Source: Desulfotomaculum sp.
GTDB taxonomy: Bacteria; Bacillota; Desulfotomaculia; Desulfotomaculales; Desulfallaceae
DNA length: 64,000 nucleotides
Direction of reading: 5' to 3'
NCBI GenBank assembly: GCA_016841675.1
Contig: JAENYQ010000005.1
Coordinates: 1-64,000, forward strand
Below the pieces are notes generated by a model. That model was not told where the DNA came from. It did no database searches and was given only the letters and a program-made list of their open reading frames with translations. Shown piece after piece: positions 30,546-44,372 of this stretch. The translations under genes were made by a program, and so were the position numbers. How positions within the stretch are numbered: position 1 is the first letter of the stretch; each line of letters begins with the position of its first letter.

Positions 30546-30567
30546 GTGGATAGGGGTGAAACAGTAG

Positions 30568-32076
<1,509 letters not shown>

Positions 32077-32115
32077 GCACCCGGCAGAGTATACAGCGAG
32101 GTGGTGAAATAGCAG

Positions 32116-32970
32116 ATGGCAAATATACGCGACCTCCGACGCCGCATTAAAAGTATTAAGAATATCCAGCAGATTACCAAGGCCATGAAGGCGGTATCTG
32201 CGGGCAGAATGCGGCGCGCCCAGGAAGGTGTGCTGGCTGCCAGGCCTTTTGCGAAGCGGGTGCGCGACGTGTTGGGCCGGGTAGGGTCCGCCTCAGCGGG
32301 CATGAAGCACCCTCTGCTGGCCGTACGCGAGCCGAAGAAGGTGGCTTTCATCGTGGTCACAGCAGACCGCGGGCTGTGCGGGGGCTTTAATGCCAATATA
32401 ATCAAAAAAGCAGTTTTAGAGATGAAAAATTTCCCGAGCGTGGAAGTTGTGGCCATAGGCCGTAAAGTACGCGATTATTGCAAACGCCGTGATTACATCA
32501 TCGCCAAGGAGTACGTAGGCATTGGTGAAGCGGCGGACGCGGGGCTGGCCCGTCAGGTGGCCGGTTTCGTGATGGATAAATATAAGGCCGAGGAATACGA
32601 CGCGGTTTACTTGGTATACAGCCAGTTTGTCAATGTATTGGTGCAAAAGCCGATGATTCATAAACTGTTGCCTGCCGAGCCCCCTGAAGGCGAGGGCGGT
32701 GGCGACAAGCTGGTAAACTATATCTTTGAACCGGAAGCGGAAGACATCATGGGCAAATTGCTGCCGATGTACGTGGAAAACACCTTGTTCCAGGCCATGC
32801 TGGAAGCCAAGGCCGGCGAGCACAGCGCCCGCATGACGGCCATGGATAATGCTACCAGCAGCGCTTCTGACATGATCGAAAGTTTAACGTTGTCCATGAA
32901 CCGTGCCCGCCAGGCCGCCATTACCAAGGAAATCTCCGAAATCGTCGGCGGTGCCGCCGCTCTGGAATAA
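32116..32970 (+). CDS. atpG: ATP synthase F1 subunit gamma
   Basis: LRRRIKSIKNIQQITKAMKAVSAGRMRRAQ...SLTLSMNRARQAAITKEISEIVGGAAAL. Confidence 0.98.
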   Translation: MANIRDLRRRIKSIKNIQQITKAMKAVSAGRMRRAQEGVLAARPFAKRVRDVLGRVGSASAGMKHPLLAVREPKKVAFIVVTADRGLCGGFNANIIKKAVLEMKNFPSVEVVAIGRKVRDYCKRRDYIIAKEYVGIGEAADAGLARQVAGFVMDKYKAEEYDAVYLVYSQFVNVLVQKPMIHKLLPAEPPEGEGGGDKLVNYIFEPEAEDIMGKLLPMYVENTLFQAMLEAKAGEHSARMTAMDNATSSASDMIESLTLSMNRARQAAITKEISEIVGGAAALE

Positions 32971-32988
32971 CACTCGGCGCGGCGTAGG

Positions 32989-33009
32989 GGCGGACGACTT
33001 CTGTCCGCC
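32989..33009. other. Intercistronic hairpin GGCGGAC gacttct GTCCGCC between atpG and atpD
   Basis: 7-bp GC-rich perfect stem with 7-nt loop. Confidence 0.6.
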
Positions 33010-33021
33010 TGACAATTCTAA

Positions 33022-34485
<1,464 letters not shown>

Positions 34486-34487
34486 TT

Positions 34488-34892
34488 ATGGCGGACGAAA
34501 AACTGCAACGCCTGGAAATCGTCACACCCGTGCGTAAAGTGTATACCGAGGATGTGCGTATGGTGGTGTTGCCCGGCAGCGAGGGCGAGTTTGGCGTATT
34601 GCCCGACCACGCAGCGCTGGTTAGTGCTTTAAAAATAGGCGTTATCAGGGTACACCACGAAGGTAAAGTAACCAAAATCGCCGTCAGCGGTGGATTCGTA
34701 GAAGTGCGCGACAGCAAAGTAACTGTCCTGGCCAACTCCGCAGAGCGCCAGGACCAGATCGATGTAGATCGCGCAACTGCTGCTAAAGAGCGGGCTGAAC
34801 AGCGCTTGGCTGCACAAGGGACGGATGTAGACGTAATCCGGGCCGAGATGGCACTAAAGCGCGCTGTCAACCGCCTAAAAAGCGTAGGCTAA
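34488..34892 (+). CDS. atpC: ATP synthase F1 subunit epsilon
   Basis: LEIVTPVRKVYTEDVRMVVLPGSEGEFGVLPDHAALVSALKIG. Confidence 0.97.
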   Translation: MADEKLQRLEIVTPVRKVYTEDVRMVVLPGSEGEFGVLPDHAALVSALKIGVIRVHHEGKVTKIAVSGGFVEVRDSKVTVLANSAERQDQIDVDRATAAKERAEQRLAAQGTDVDVIRAEMALKRAVNRLKSVG

Positions 34893-34910
34893 GGTCAAAC
34901 AAAGTAAAAA

Positions 34911-34950
34911 GGGGACAGGCTACTTTTTTGACTTTTGAAAAAGTAGCCTG
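34911..34950. terminator. Hairpin CAGGCTACTTTTT...AAAAAGTAGCCTG after atpC
   Basis: Perfect stem; relative of the GGGGACAGGC hairpins. Confidence 0.65.
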
Positions 34951-34960
34951 TTGCTAACCA

Positions 34961-35034
34961 GGGGTCAGGCTCTTAACTTATTAACTTATTGGCGAAGTTC
35001 AGCCAATAAGTTAATAAGTTAAGAGCCTGACCCC
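34961..35034. repeat. Long hairpin repeat, copy C
   Basis: Same arms as copy A with loop gcgaagttcagc. Confidence 0.95.
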
Positions 35035-35131
35035 TATGTGTATGTTCAAGTAATAACCTGGTAACAATTACTAATAGAATTTTTAAAAGAAATGTTATGA
35101 AATATATTGATATGCTTTGAGGGGGGATTCG

Positions 35132-36385
35132 GTGCAACATCTAGTTATACGCGGTGGCAGGCCATTGTCAGGCACGGTGCGGATTAGCGGTTCCAAAAAC
35201 GCTGTTTTGCCCATTATTGCCGCCTCACTACTCCCTAATTCCCCCTGTACCCTGGTAGACATTCCAGATTTGGCTGATGTACAAACCATTTGCCAGGTGC
35301 TGGTTCACCTGGGTGCAGAAATTGAGCGCAGCGGCAGTAACCTGGTGATACATCCGCCAGAAAAACCTGCTACCGAGGCACCCTATGATTTTGTGCGCCA
35401 AATGAGGGCATCATTTTTAGTTATGGGTCCCCTGCTGGCCCGCACCGGTCAAGCCACCGTATCCCTGCCCGGCGGGTGCGCCATCGGCAGCCGCCCCATT
35501 GACCTGCACTTAAAGGGTATGAACATGCTGGGTGCAGAAATTGAATATGGTTACGGCTGCGTGCGGACAATAGCCGGTGCAAACGGATTACAGGGCGAAC
35601 GCATCTATCTGGACTTCCCCAGCGTGGGGGCAACCGAAAACATTATGATGGCAGCATCCCTGGCCAGCGGGAAAACCGTAATCGAAAACGCGGCTGAAGA
35701 ACCGGAAGTTGTAGATTTGGCCAACTTCCTAAATGCCATGGGTGCTAAAGTTAAAGGCGCCGGCACCAAAGTGATTAAGATTACCGGTGTAACAGAACTC
35801 CAAGGGGTTAAATATTCCGTTATCCCGGATCGGATCGAAGCCGGCACATTTATGGTAGCGGCAGCCATAACCGGTGGCGATGTTCTGGTGGAGAATGTAA
35901 TCATAGACCATGTTAAACCTCTAATTGCCAAACTGGGCGAGATGGGTGTAACAGTTAATGAAGAAAACGGTGGTATACGCGTGGTGGGATGTGATGTATG
36001 TAGGGCCGTGGATGTCAAAACCATGCCCTACCCCGGTTTCCCCACCGACCTGCAACCTCAGATTATGGCCCTGCTGGCAGTCTCCCGGGGTACTGGTATA
36101 GTAACCGAAACCGTTTTTGAAAACCGCTTTATGCACGTGAATGAATTAAAACGTATGGGCGCCCGGATCAAAGTGGTCAGCGCCGGCCGCAGTGCCGTGA
36201 TACAAGGGCCAGTCAACCTAAGCAGTACTTATGTCAAAGCCACCGACTTGCGGGCCGGAGCGGCCCTGGTGTTAGCCGGCCTCAAGGCCGGCGGTGAAAC
36301 CACGGTGGGCAACGTACATCACATTCTGCGAGGCTATGAACACCTGGTAGAAAAATTACGGGGACTTGGCGCCGATATAAACTAA
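35132..36385 (+). CDS. murA: UDP-N-acetylglucosamine 1-carboxyvinyltransferase (ORF track start 35117; GTG 35132 alternative)
   Basis: [32 protein letters not shown]...[16 protein letters not shown]. Confidence 0.97.
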   Translation: MQHLVIRGGRPLSGTVRISGSKNAVLPIIAASLLPNSPCTLVDIPDLADVQTICQVLVHLGAEIERSGSNLVIHPPEKPATEAPYDFVRQMRASFLVMGPLLARTGQATVSLPGGCAIGSRPIDLHLKGMNMLGAEIEYGYGCVRTIAGANGLQGERIYLDFPSVGATENIMMAASLASGKTVIENAAEEPEVVDLANFLNAMGAKVKGAGTKVIKITGVTELQGVKYSVIPDRIEAGTFMVAAAITGGDVLVENVIIDHVKPLIAKLGEMGVTVNEENGGIRVVGCDVCRAVDVKTMPYPGFPTDLQPQIMALLAVSRGTGIVTETVFENRFMHVNELKRMGARIKVVSAGRSAVIQGPVNLSSTYVKATDLRAGAALVLAGLKAGGETTVGNVHHILRGYEHLVEKLRGLGADIN

Positions 36386-36391
36386 GGCGAC

Positions 36392-36465
36392 GGGGTCAGG
36401 CTCTTAACTTATTAACTTATTGGCTGAATTTCGCCAATAAGTTAATAAGTTAAGAGCCTGACCCC
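36392..36465. repeat. Long hairpin repeat, copy D, followed by a half copy at 36475-36496
   Basis: GGGGTCAGGCTCTTAACTTATTAACTTATTGGC...GCCAATAAGTTAATAAGTTAAGAGCCTGACCCC; then AATAAGTTAAGAGCCTGACCCC. Confidence 0.95.
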
Positions 36466-36582
36466 GTCTTTGCAAATAAGTTAAGAGCCTGACCCCTTTG
36501 GGAATAATAGGTAATAATTAGTGTAGCTCGCGCATAGATCTATGCATGAGAACAAGCTTTATTTACCAGAGGGTGGGCTTAA

Positions 36583-37530
36583 ATGCGTAAGATTTTTTTA
36601 ATTACATTATTATTAGCTTTGCTGTTAATCCTGGGTCTGCCCTATATTACCAACCGGGCAGCGGAACCGCCAATACGGGATGAGGGTACCGTGGTGCGGC
36701 TCTATAGGCATGATATTAACGAAGTGGAAGTAATCCCTTTAGATGAATATATAACCGGTGTGGTGGCCGCTGAAATGCCGGCGGAGTTTCCCATTGAGGC
36801 ATTAAAGGCCCAGGCGGTAGCGGCCCGGACTTATATTGTCAAGCGAATGATTGCCGGCGGTGTAAGTAATAGCTGCCATCCTGGTGCTGACACATGCGAC
36901 GAACCATCGCACGCTCAGGCCTGGTTGTCTCATAATGTTTTAAAAGAGCGCTGGGGCACGCTTAAGTATTATCATTACTATTATAAAGTCCGCATGGCAG
37001 TGGACGATACCAGTGGAGAAATCATCACCTTTCAAGGCCAGCCCATTGATCCGGTTTTTCACTCTTCCTGCGGCGGACACACTGAAAACTCTGAAGATGT
37101 ATGGAAGTTTGAAGTGCCATACCTGCGGGGAGTGGACTGCCCGCATGATGCAATGCCCGAACCGGTACGCAGCGTTACTTTACCATTGGCCGGAGTTGAA
37201 AAAGCCCTGGGGGTGACTCTGAGTACCACGGCCGCATCCGGAGGGGGGAGTCTGTTTAAGGTAGTGGAAACCACCTCCACCGGCAGACCAAAAATAGTGT
37301 TAGCAGGTGAAAACCCTATTTCTGCTGCTGATTTACGCCAAAAGCTGGGCCTGCGTTCCACGAATTTTACCTGGAATCTGGATAAGGACCAGATTACCTT
37401 TAAAACAACCGGTTACGGCCACGGTGTTGGCATGTGTCAGTACGGCGCTCGGGGGCTGGCGGATCATGGTAAAAACTATAAAGAAATACTAAAACACTAT
37501 TACACAAACGTAGCAATTAGCAAATTATAA
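36583..37530 (+). CDS. spoIID: Stage II sporulation protein D
   Basis: TGVVAAEMPAEFPIEALKAQAVAARTYIVKRM...HSSCGGHTENSEDVW...GYGHGVGMCQYGARGLA. Confidence 0.96.
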   Translation: MRKIFLITLLLALLLILGLPYITNRAAEPPIRDEGTVVRLYRHDINEVEVIPLDEYITGVVAAEMPAEFPIEALKAQAVAARTYIVKRMIAGGVSNSCHPGADTCDEPSHAQAWLSHNVLKERWGTLKYYHYYYKVRMAVDDTSGEIITFQGQPIDPVFHSSCGGHTENSEDVWKFEVPYLRGVDCPHDAMPEPVRSVTLPLAGVEKALGVTLSTTAASGGGSLFKVVETTSTGRPKIVLAGENPISAADLRQKLGLRSTNFTWNLDKDQITFKTTGYGHGVGMCQYGARGLADHGKNYKEILKHYYTNVAISKL

Positions 37531-37687
37531 CAGGTATATGATACACCTTCACTATTCATTACTATAAAGAAATGCTGGGTATTTTGGAGAGTAATGAAAA
37601 AGTTAATTAATATAGCAAATAGCCAAGATTGTCATTCTAACTTCAATTGCGGCGAATTATATCCATCCCTAAAGTCCATAATAAAAT

Positions 37688-37751
37688 AGGTACTGGCACT
37701 CCTGTCGTTCGAGAATGCAGGTGTCGAATTTAAGGATTGTCAGGCACCTGT
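37688..37751. repeat. Inverted pair of GGTGCCTGGCACTCC...TTCGA family repeats
   Basis: AGGTACTGGCACTCCTGTCGTTCGA and TCGAATTTAAGGATTGTCAGGCACCT. Confidence 0.6.
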
Positions 37752-38135
37752 AAAAAACGGGGGTGGATATATGTGGCCGTTTAAAAACAGATTAAAGGAC
37801 CAGGATGCACTGGAAAGATACCGCCGCTGGCTGAGGCGCTGGCTGTTTAATGGTCAGAATGAAAGGAAACGGTCCCCGACAAACTTTCGTGTGTGGGGAT
37901 CGGTTCTTTTTACCCTTCAAAAATTTAGATTTTAGAAATGATTATGATTAGAGGCATCTGTTAAGTTATTTTAAAACACAATTAGTCAAAATCTTTCTTA
38001 GTCTGGTAAGTACACTTATTTTTTAACAAAAATGCGTAGTATATAAACCATTTTAAGAATAATCTGAAAGCATTTATCCATAGCTCCGGCATATAATGTT
38101 ATATGTTTTTCCTAAATGCCCGGGGAGGTAAGCCA

Positions 38136-38384
38136 ATGCAGGAGTATATTCAGAAACGGGTGCTGGAAATATGCACCTACATCCTGGAAACCCAGGCCAC
38201 CGTGCGCCAGGCAGCCCAGCTGTTTGACGTCAGCAAAAGCACTGTACACAAGGATATGACAGAAAGACTGCCTTCATTGAACAAGGAACTGGCCAACCAG
38301 GTGCGAAAAGTTTTGGAATACAATAAATCTGAGAGACATCTGCGTGGTGGAGAAGCCACCAGGAAGAAATACCGTCAAAAATAA
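38136..38384 (+). CDS. spoIIID: Sporulation transcriptional regulator SpoIIID
   Basis: MQEYIQKRVLEICTYILETQATVRQAAQLFDVSKSTVHKDMTERLPSLN. Confidence 0.97.
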   Translation: MQEYIQKRVLEICTYILETQATVRQAAQLFDVSKSTVHKDMTERLPSLNKELANQVRKVLEYNKSERHLRGGEATRKKYRQK

Positions 38385-38480
38385 TATATATTTGAAAAAC
38401 TTGAAGGATTTTGTCCCCCTAAGTAGAAATTAATACCAGAATTCTATGGACCAGAAAATTATTTAAAAGGGGACAAGTTC

Positions 38481-39533
38481 ATGTTCCATATGAATACCGA
38501 TATCGGCATCGACTTGGGCACAGCGAATATAATCGTATTCGTTAAAGGCCGGGGCATTGTGCTTAAAGAACCATCTGTAGTGGCACTAGATAAAACCTCG
38601 GGCAAGGTAATAGCGGTAGGCTCTCAGGCCAGGCGCATGCTGGGCCGCACCCCGGGCAATATCGTGGCTATCCGGCCGTTAAGAGACGGTGTGATAGCCG
38701 ATTACGATGTTACGGAAAAAATGCTGCGTTATTTTATTGATAAAGCTGTCGGCAGACGGTTGATGTTTAAACCAAGGGTCATGGTATGTATCCCTTCCGG
38801 TGTCACCGGGGTAGAGGAGCGGGCGGTCAGACAGGCCACGATTCAAGCCGGTGCACGCCAGGCCCACGTAATTGAGGAACCTCTGGCGGCTGCCCTGGGT
38901 GCGGGACTGGATATTTCGCAGCCCGGTGGCACTATGGTGGTGGACATTGGCGGTGGAACTACCGATGTAGCCGTACTTTCCTTGGGCGGCATTGTAAACA
39001 GCCTTTCCTTGCGCTTAGGCGGGGACAAGTTCGATGAGGCTATAACAAAATTTGTACGCCGGGAATTTAATTTGGCTATCGGCGAACGAACCGCCGAAGA
39101 GATAAAAATGGAGGTGGCCGACGCCTATCCCAACGGAGGATCACCGCTTGCGCTGCAAGTCCGCGGTAGGGATTTAATTAACGGAATGCCCAAGGAAATA
39201 ACGGTTACCAGTGATCAAATATATGAGGCGATAAAAGAAAATTTGGTCTCGGTGGTGGGTGCGGTGAAAGAGGTGCTGGAATGTACACCACCGGAATTAG
39301 CCGCGGATATTGTGGACAAAGGTATTGTGCTCACCGGTGGAGGTGCGCTGCTCAGAGGGTTTGATACCCTGATTAGTAACGAAACCGGGCTAAACGCTTT
39401 TCTGGCCGAAGACCCGCTCTCCTGCGTTGCCGTAGGGACCGGTCGTGCGTTGACCATGTTAAATGTTCTTAACGCGCAGCACAAAAGAAGATTAATCAGG
39501 AAAGCCATCAGACAGAAAATATACGCCGGTTAA
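38481..39533 (+). CDS. mbl: MreB-like cell-shape actin homologue (Mbl by synteny with spoIIID)
   Basis: IGIDLGTANIIVFVKGRGIVLKEPSVVALDK...VVDIGGGTTDVAVLSLGG. Confidence 0.95.
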   Translation: MFHMNTDIGIDLGTANIIVFVKGRGIVLKEPSVVALDKTSGKVIAVGSQARRMLGRTPGNIVAIRPLRDGVIADYDVTEKMLRYFIDKAVGRRLMFKPRVMVCIPSGVTGVEERAVRQATIQAGARQAHVIEEPLAAALGAGLDISQPGGTMVVDIGGGTTDVAVLSLGGIVNSLSLRLGGDKFDEAITKFVRREFNLAIGERTAEEIKMEVADAYPNGGSPLALQVRGRDLINGMPKEITVTSDQIYEAIKENLVSVVGAVKEVLECTPPELAADIVDKGIVLTGGGALLRGFDTLISNETGLNAFLAEDPLSCVAVGTGRALTMLNVLNAQHKRRLIRKAIRQKIYAG

Positions 39534-39686
39534 TAAATAAAAGAACTTTAGAAACCAAGACTGTCATTCTAAACGTAGCAAAGAATCTTAGTATTTAAGC
39601 GGCTTTAGGGAATATCATTCACTTTAAGTGGCCTCATAGGCTGCTTTTTTTTAAAAAATATGCCTGTTCCCTACCATTTTTAGCGT

Positions 39687-39714
39687 GGAACAAAACTGTT
39701 GGCGTTGTCGTCAT
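39687..39714 (+). promoter_or_regulatory. ECF-type promoter GGAACA-N16-CGTCAT
   Basis: Same architecture as 50786 and 55217; upstream of the subtilase gene. Confidence 0.6.
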
Positions 39715-39865
39715 ATAAATTATGGAATTACTGGCATGTTCAGATGGTTATTGCCAAAAGGAAAGTATACTTTTCCTGTCGAAATGTTAGACATAGAAAA
39801 CTCCTTATCCGCGAAAGAAGAAGGCGCAATGGGAGGTTTTCTTTTGCGTACCGCAAGACCAGGAG

Positions 39866-42800
39866 GTGACGAGTACGTTTAGTTCCAGGCGCGTATGGAT
39901 AATGATTTTAATTATCGCAATTATTGCAACCATCACAACCATTACTACGATCGGTTTACATAATAACAAGCCGAGTATAAATAATGATAGTGCAGCTCCA
40001 AAAAATAATAATCAGTTAAATAAAGGAGAAGACTTAAATTTATATCTTGTTGAACTTGAAAAGAATCTCAATGGGAGTGAAGTATCCGAGATCAGGCAAA
40101 TAGTCAGATGGGCGGGGGAACTCCACAACTCGTTATTGCCCGCGCGGATGGAAGCGGGGCAGATTGAAGCGCTTGAAAAACTACCATTTGTTAAAAAAGT
40201 TTATATTTACCCGGTAGAACGGAAAGTCTCCGGGGAACTGCTCCTAACCCCATCTGGCGAAACCAATACGGGTAAGAGCGGTAAAACTGAGCCAATTGAA
40301 CTGTTGGAAGCCGTGGTTACCCTGGTAGACGAGAGTGATAAGCAAAACACGGTGCGGCTGGTTGAAAGTCTGGGTGGAACCGTCACATCCGGTGCCGGGG
40401 AGCCGGGGCGTTACCTGCGAATAAAAATTCCCCGGGAAGCACTGGTGCCATTAACAGCTTCGACCAATGTTTTATATATGGAGCAATATAACCAGCCGGA
40501 ACTGCTCAATGACCGGGTTAGGGATATTGTGGCCGCCAGGCCCCTGTCCATCAGTAGTTTTATCACGGATACCGCTTTAAACGGCAGGGGGCAAACCATC
40601 GGTCTGGCGGACAGTGGGCTGGACACCGGTTCTATGGGTAACCTGCACCCGGACCTGGAAAGCCCTCCGGGCTATAAGCCCAAGGTGATTATGCTCAAAT
40701 CATGGGCCGGTGTAGAAACCCCGGCGGACACTGTGGGCCACGGCACGCACATGGCCGGGACCATGGTGGGCAGCGGCCAGGCGTCCGGCGGCAACTACGC
40801 CGGGCTGGCCCCGGAAGCCAGCCTTTACTTCCAGGGTATTGTAGATGAAGAGGATAACCTGGCCCCGCCTCTGGACCTCGAGACTCTCTTGCAGCCTGCC
40901 TACGAGGCCGGCGTGCGTATTCATGTCAACGGCTGGGGCAGGAAAAGAAATACATACAATAGCTCGTCAGCTCAAATAGATAATTTTGTTTTTAATCACC
41001 CCGGCTTTCTGGCGGTTTTTGCAGCGGGAAATTCAGGATCCCAGGTGGGCAGTCTCACCTCCGAGGCCAACAGTAAAAATGCCCTTACCGTGGGGGCTTC
41101 TTTAAACCCGCGTCCCGTATTTGATAATGTCATCGGAGACACTACCTCGGTGGCCGGTTTCTCCAGCCGGGGTCCGGCGGAAGACGGGCGCATTAAACCC
41201 GAGCTGGTGGCCCCGGGCACCAACATAATTTCCGCGGCTTCTCAGGTGGTAAAAAATAGTCTGCCCGGTAGGCCGGAATACACTTCCATGCAGGGTACAA
41301 GCATGGCCTCGGCGGTAACTGGTAGTGCTGCCGCCCTATTGCGGCAGTACTTACAGGAAAACGTCGGTATCAAAGATCCTTCAGCGGCTCTATTGAAAGC
41401 GGCATTAATTAACGGTGCGCAGCGCCTGGAAGGAACGACCGAGGCGGTGGGCTTCGGCCTACTTGACATTGGTAGTACCGTTATAGCTTTAGAAAACCAG
41501 CTTTTTGATTTGGAAGACAACGCGGCAGGTATATCCGCCGGCGAGAGTATCACCCATGAGAAGATAGTTACCCACAGCGGGGCTCCCTTCAAGGCCACCC
41601 TGACCTGGACCGACCCGGCTGCCGTGCCGGGTTCCCGCTTAACCCTGGTTAACGACCTGGACCTGGAAGTAATTGCCCCGGACGGTGCCAAGTATTATGG
41701 CAACGATTTCGACTATCAAGGACTGCGCGACGGTCGTAATAACGTAGAACAGGTATATATCCCCGACCCCGAACCGGGGACCTATAAAATCATTGTCCGG
41801 GGTAAATCCATAATGGAGGATACTTCTCGCAGCCAGGGTATAACCCAGGATTATGCTCTAGTGTTCGGTCGTTCGCCGGCTCGGGACGTGGTTAGCGAAA
41901 ATACCGGAGATAACATTCTTTTGGCCGGAGGAGACCAGCTTGCCAAGCCCAAGCGTTTGGCCAGCATGGTGAATGATGAGCTCCGGCTGGGGGAAAAAGT
42001 TCCCCCGCTTGGCGCCGAGCTATACCTGACAGGTGCACCTGATGATCCCCAACAAGCATACGCAATAGTCCGCACCGAGAGGGTGAACGGTGCCAAGGCG
42101 CTGGAGATGAATAACACAACGGTGCTGGTACGCGTGAACTCCGAATACCGTGAAGGCGGGCATGCCATCGATAGCAGAGCCCGGGAACCCTTAATCCTCA
42201 ACGGTCGCCCCGTGGACAGCGGGCAAACAATTCCACCGGGAGTAAGCTTAAGCAGCTATGTAAACCCGCGTTCGCAAACTATTTGGCAAGCGGAAATAAC
42301 CAGCCGTGAAGCAAGTGGTATATATGCCTCCTATGACACGGAAAGCAGGCAAATAAAGCTGATAGACCATGAAATAGCGTACAGCCTGGCCGAGCAAGCT
42401 TCCGTTTCTTTTACCGACATTGTAATCGACGGCGACCCAGCCGAACTTCCTTTCGGCGCTTCCACGGACGCCGAGCTAGATAATCTCCTGCCGGGAATGC
42501 CGTTAAATATCGCTCTGGGTTCCGACGAAAAGGTATATAACCTGTCGGTAAAGCGATACATGGTCACGGGCAAGGTTACCGGACCAGAACCCGGGCAAGA
42601 AACCCTGGCCCTGTCGTCAGGCAGTGAGTATCGCATCATAAAGGGGCTCAAAATTACCCGAGACGGGGCGCCTGCCGGGTTGGAAGATATAAAAGAAGGC
42701 GATCTGGCTATGCTGGATTTAATTCCCGATTCCGCCCAAGCGTTGGGCCTGACCGTTTATTCAGATGTAATCCACGGCCGGGTGATTTACACCGAAAGTG

Positions 42801-44020
42801 ATACCCTGTACTTAATGGCAAATAATGAAGGGTTTGATATGTTGAGATTCCACCCGGAAATACGGGTGTTCAGATGGGGGATGTCCTCCGGTACTTCTAT
42901 TTTGAACCCGGGGCAGTGGGTGCGGGTCATTAGGGACCCGGTTTCCGGACAAGCTTGGCGGGTAGATATTGCCGATTACGCGGGTAAAACGGAAGCTGTT
43001 CTCGATTCTTTCTACTCAGGAACAAACATGGTCAAAACAGCGGATGGTGATGTATACCGGCTGAGTTCGGCTTCCAAAATCACAAAAAACCAAATCCCGG
43101 TGCCAGCCAAGGACCTGATATCCGGTGAACCGGTTACCATTACCTCCCTGTATAGCCCGGATGGCGACAAAATTGTAGTTGCCCTGGATGCCAAAACCCG
43201 CCGGGGAGTGGAACCTCCCGAACTTAAGGTAAGCTCTACACTGCCTTTCGAAGATTTTTCCCTGGTAACAGGTACTACTACGGTAACCCGCCTATATGCC
43301 TGGTACCGGGATGGCACCTTCGAAGAAATATCCGTGGGGGATGACGGGAGTTTTTATTACCCGGTCATGGCGGCAAAAGCGGGAAATATTCAGCTGGTGG
43401 CCGTGCACGATACATCGGGCGGAGTTGCCGGACTAAACTTAAACATCCCCAGGCCGGAAAAAAGCTTTCCCGACATTGAAGAACACTGGGCGGGAGTTGA
43501 CATCCGCCATCTGGTATCCCGAGGTATGTTAAGTGGATACCGGGATGGCAATTTCCAGCCGGACAAGACCATAACCCGCTTGGAATTCACCGTTATGTTG
43601 GCCCGGTTACTGGGAGCCGCCGGCTCCATAACGGAACCTCCGTACAAGGATGTGGATAAAATCCCCGACTGGGCGAAAAGCCCTGTGGCCCTGGCCCATC
43701 ACAGAGGTCTGGCACAGGGATACGAAGATAACACCTTCCGACCGGACGCCCTCATAACCAGGGAAGAGGCAGCATCCCTTCTGGTACGGGCTTACGATAT
43801 TTTGCAGGGTATCCAGCAGGACCCGCCCGGCGAAAGCCCGCTCTACGCGGACCAGGAGGCCATTTCGGACTGGGCCCGGGATAGCGTGCAAAAGGCCAGG
43901 CAGATGGGGATGTTCACAGGCAGATCCGAAAACCACTTCACCCCCAAAGCCAACATCACCCGGGCCGAAACCGCTGCCGCCCTAAACCGCCTCCTCTCAA
44001 CTCTTACGGATGAAGAATAA
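39866..44020 (+). CDS. Secreted/anchored S8 subtilisin-like protease with C-terminal SLH domains
   Basis: Catalytic triad GLADSGLDTG / GHGTHMAGT / MQGTSMASAVTGS; C-terminal SLH repeats DIEEHWAGVDIRHLVSRGMLSGYRDGNFQPDKTITRLEF and two more. Confidence 0.93.
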   Translation: MTSTFSSRRVWIMILIIAIIATITTITTIGLHNNKPSINNDSAAPKNNNQLNKGEDLNLYLVELEKNLNGSEVSEIRQIVRWAGELHNSLLPARMEAGQIEALEKLPFVKKVYIYPVERKVSGELLLTPSGETNTGKSGKTEPIELLEAVVTLVDESDKQNTVRLVESLGGTVTSGAGEPGRYLRIKIPREALVPLTASTNVLYMEQYNQPELLNDRVRDIVAARPLSISSFITDTALNGRGQTIGLADSGLDTGSMGNLHPDLESPPGYKPKVIMLKSWAGVETPADTVGHGTHMAGTMVGSGQASGGNYAGLAPEASLYFQGIVDEEDNLAPPLDLETLLQPAYEAGVRIHVNGWGRKRNTYNSSSAQIDNFVFNHPGFLAVFAAGNSGSQVGSLTSEANSKNALTVGASLNPRPVFDNVIGDTTSVAGFSSRGPAEDGRIKPELVAPGTNIISAASQVVKNSLPGRPEYTSMQGTSMASAVTGSAAALLRQYLQENVGIKDPSAALLKAALINGAQRLEGTTEAVGFGLLDIGSTVIALENQLFDLEDNAAGISAGESITHEKIVTHSGAPFKATLTWTDPAAVPGSRLTLVNDLDLEVIAPDGAKYYGNDFDYQGLRDGRNNVEQVYIPDPEPGTYKIIVRGKSIMEDTSRSQGITQDYALVFGRSPARDVVSENTGDNILLAGGDQLAKPKRLASMVNDELRLGEKVPPLGAELYLTGAPDDPQQAYAIVRTERVNGAKALEMNNTTVLVRVNSEYREGGHAIDSRAREPLILNGRPVDSGQTIPPGVSLSSYVNPRSQTIWQAEITSREASGIYASYDTESRQIKLIDHEIAYSLAEQASVSFTDIVIDGDPAELPFGASTDAELDNLLPGMPLNIALGSDEKVYNLSVKRYMVTGKVTGPEPGQETLALSSGSEYRIIKGLKITRDGAPAGLEDIKEGDLAMLDLIPDSAQALGLTVYSDVIHGRVIYTESDTLYLMANNEGFDMLRFHPEIRVFRWGMSSGTSILNPGQWVRVIRDPVSGQAWRVDIADYAGKTEAVLDSFYSGTNMVKTADGDVYRLSSASKITKNQIPVPAKDLISGEPVTITSLYSPDGDKIVVALDAKTRRGVEPPELKVSSTLPFEDFSLVTGTTTVTRLYAWYRDGTFEEISVGDDGSFYYPVMAAKAGNIQLVAVHDTSGGVAGLNLNIPRPEKSFPDIEEHWAGVDIRHLVSRGMLSGYRDGNFQPDKTITRLEFTVMLARLLGAAGSITEPPYKDVDKIPDWAKSPVALAHHRGLAQGYEDNTFRPDALITREEAASLLVRAYDILQGIQQDPPGESPLYADQEAISDWARDSVQKARQMGMFTGRSENHFTPKANITRAETAAALNRLLSTLTDEE

Positions 44021-44153
44021 ACTAAGGGCTGAAAAAAGTTGCCTGTCCCCTTTTTTTAGCTTTTCAACCCTGCTTATGCTAAACATTACTGCATGCAAGT
44101 TGGTTGTATGATATAATTTAAACTAAAGAACCACTTTTTAGGAGGCCGGTATT

Positions 44154-44372
44154 ATGGTTAGTAGGCGTTTTACTGCCGCTATCGCCAAAGAAGGTAAATG
44201 GTATGTAGCCCGGAGTCTTGAGGTAGAGGTAACTTCCCAGGGGAAAACAGTAGAACAAGCCTTAACTAATCTTAAAGAAGCATTGGAACTATATTTTGAA
44301 GATGAGGAAATCCCGGAAAACATTCAAGCTCCTATTATTGCGCCGCTCGAGGTTAATTTTTCCAATGGTTAA
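44154..44372 (+). CDS. hicB: HicB-like antitoxin
   Basis: FTAAIAKEGKWYVARSLEVEVTSQGKTVEQALTNLKEALELYFED; HicB/UPF0150 fold. Confidence 0.88.
   Translation: MVSRRFTAAIAKEGKWYVARSLEVEVTSQGKTVEQALTNLKEALELYFEDEEIPENIQAPIIAPLEVNFSNG

Noticed and set aside
39685-39882. 65-aa ORF upstream of the subtilase
   Set aside because: Starts inside the predicted ECF promoter and has no recognisable features; probably a chance ORF.
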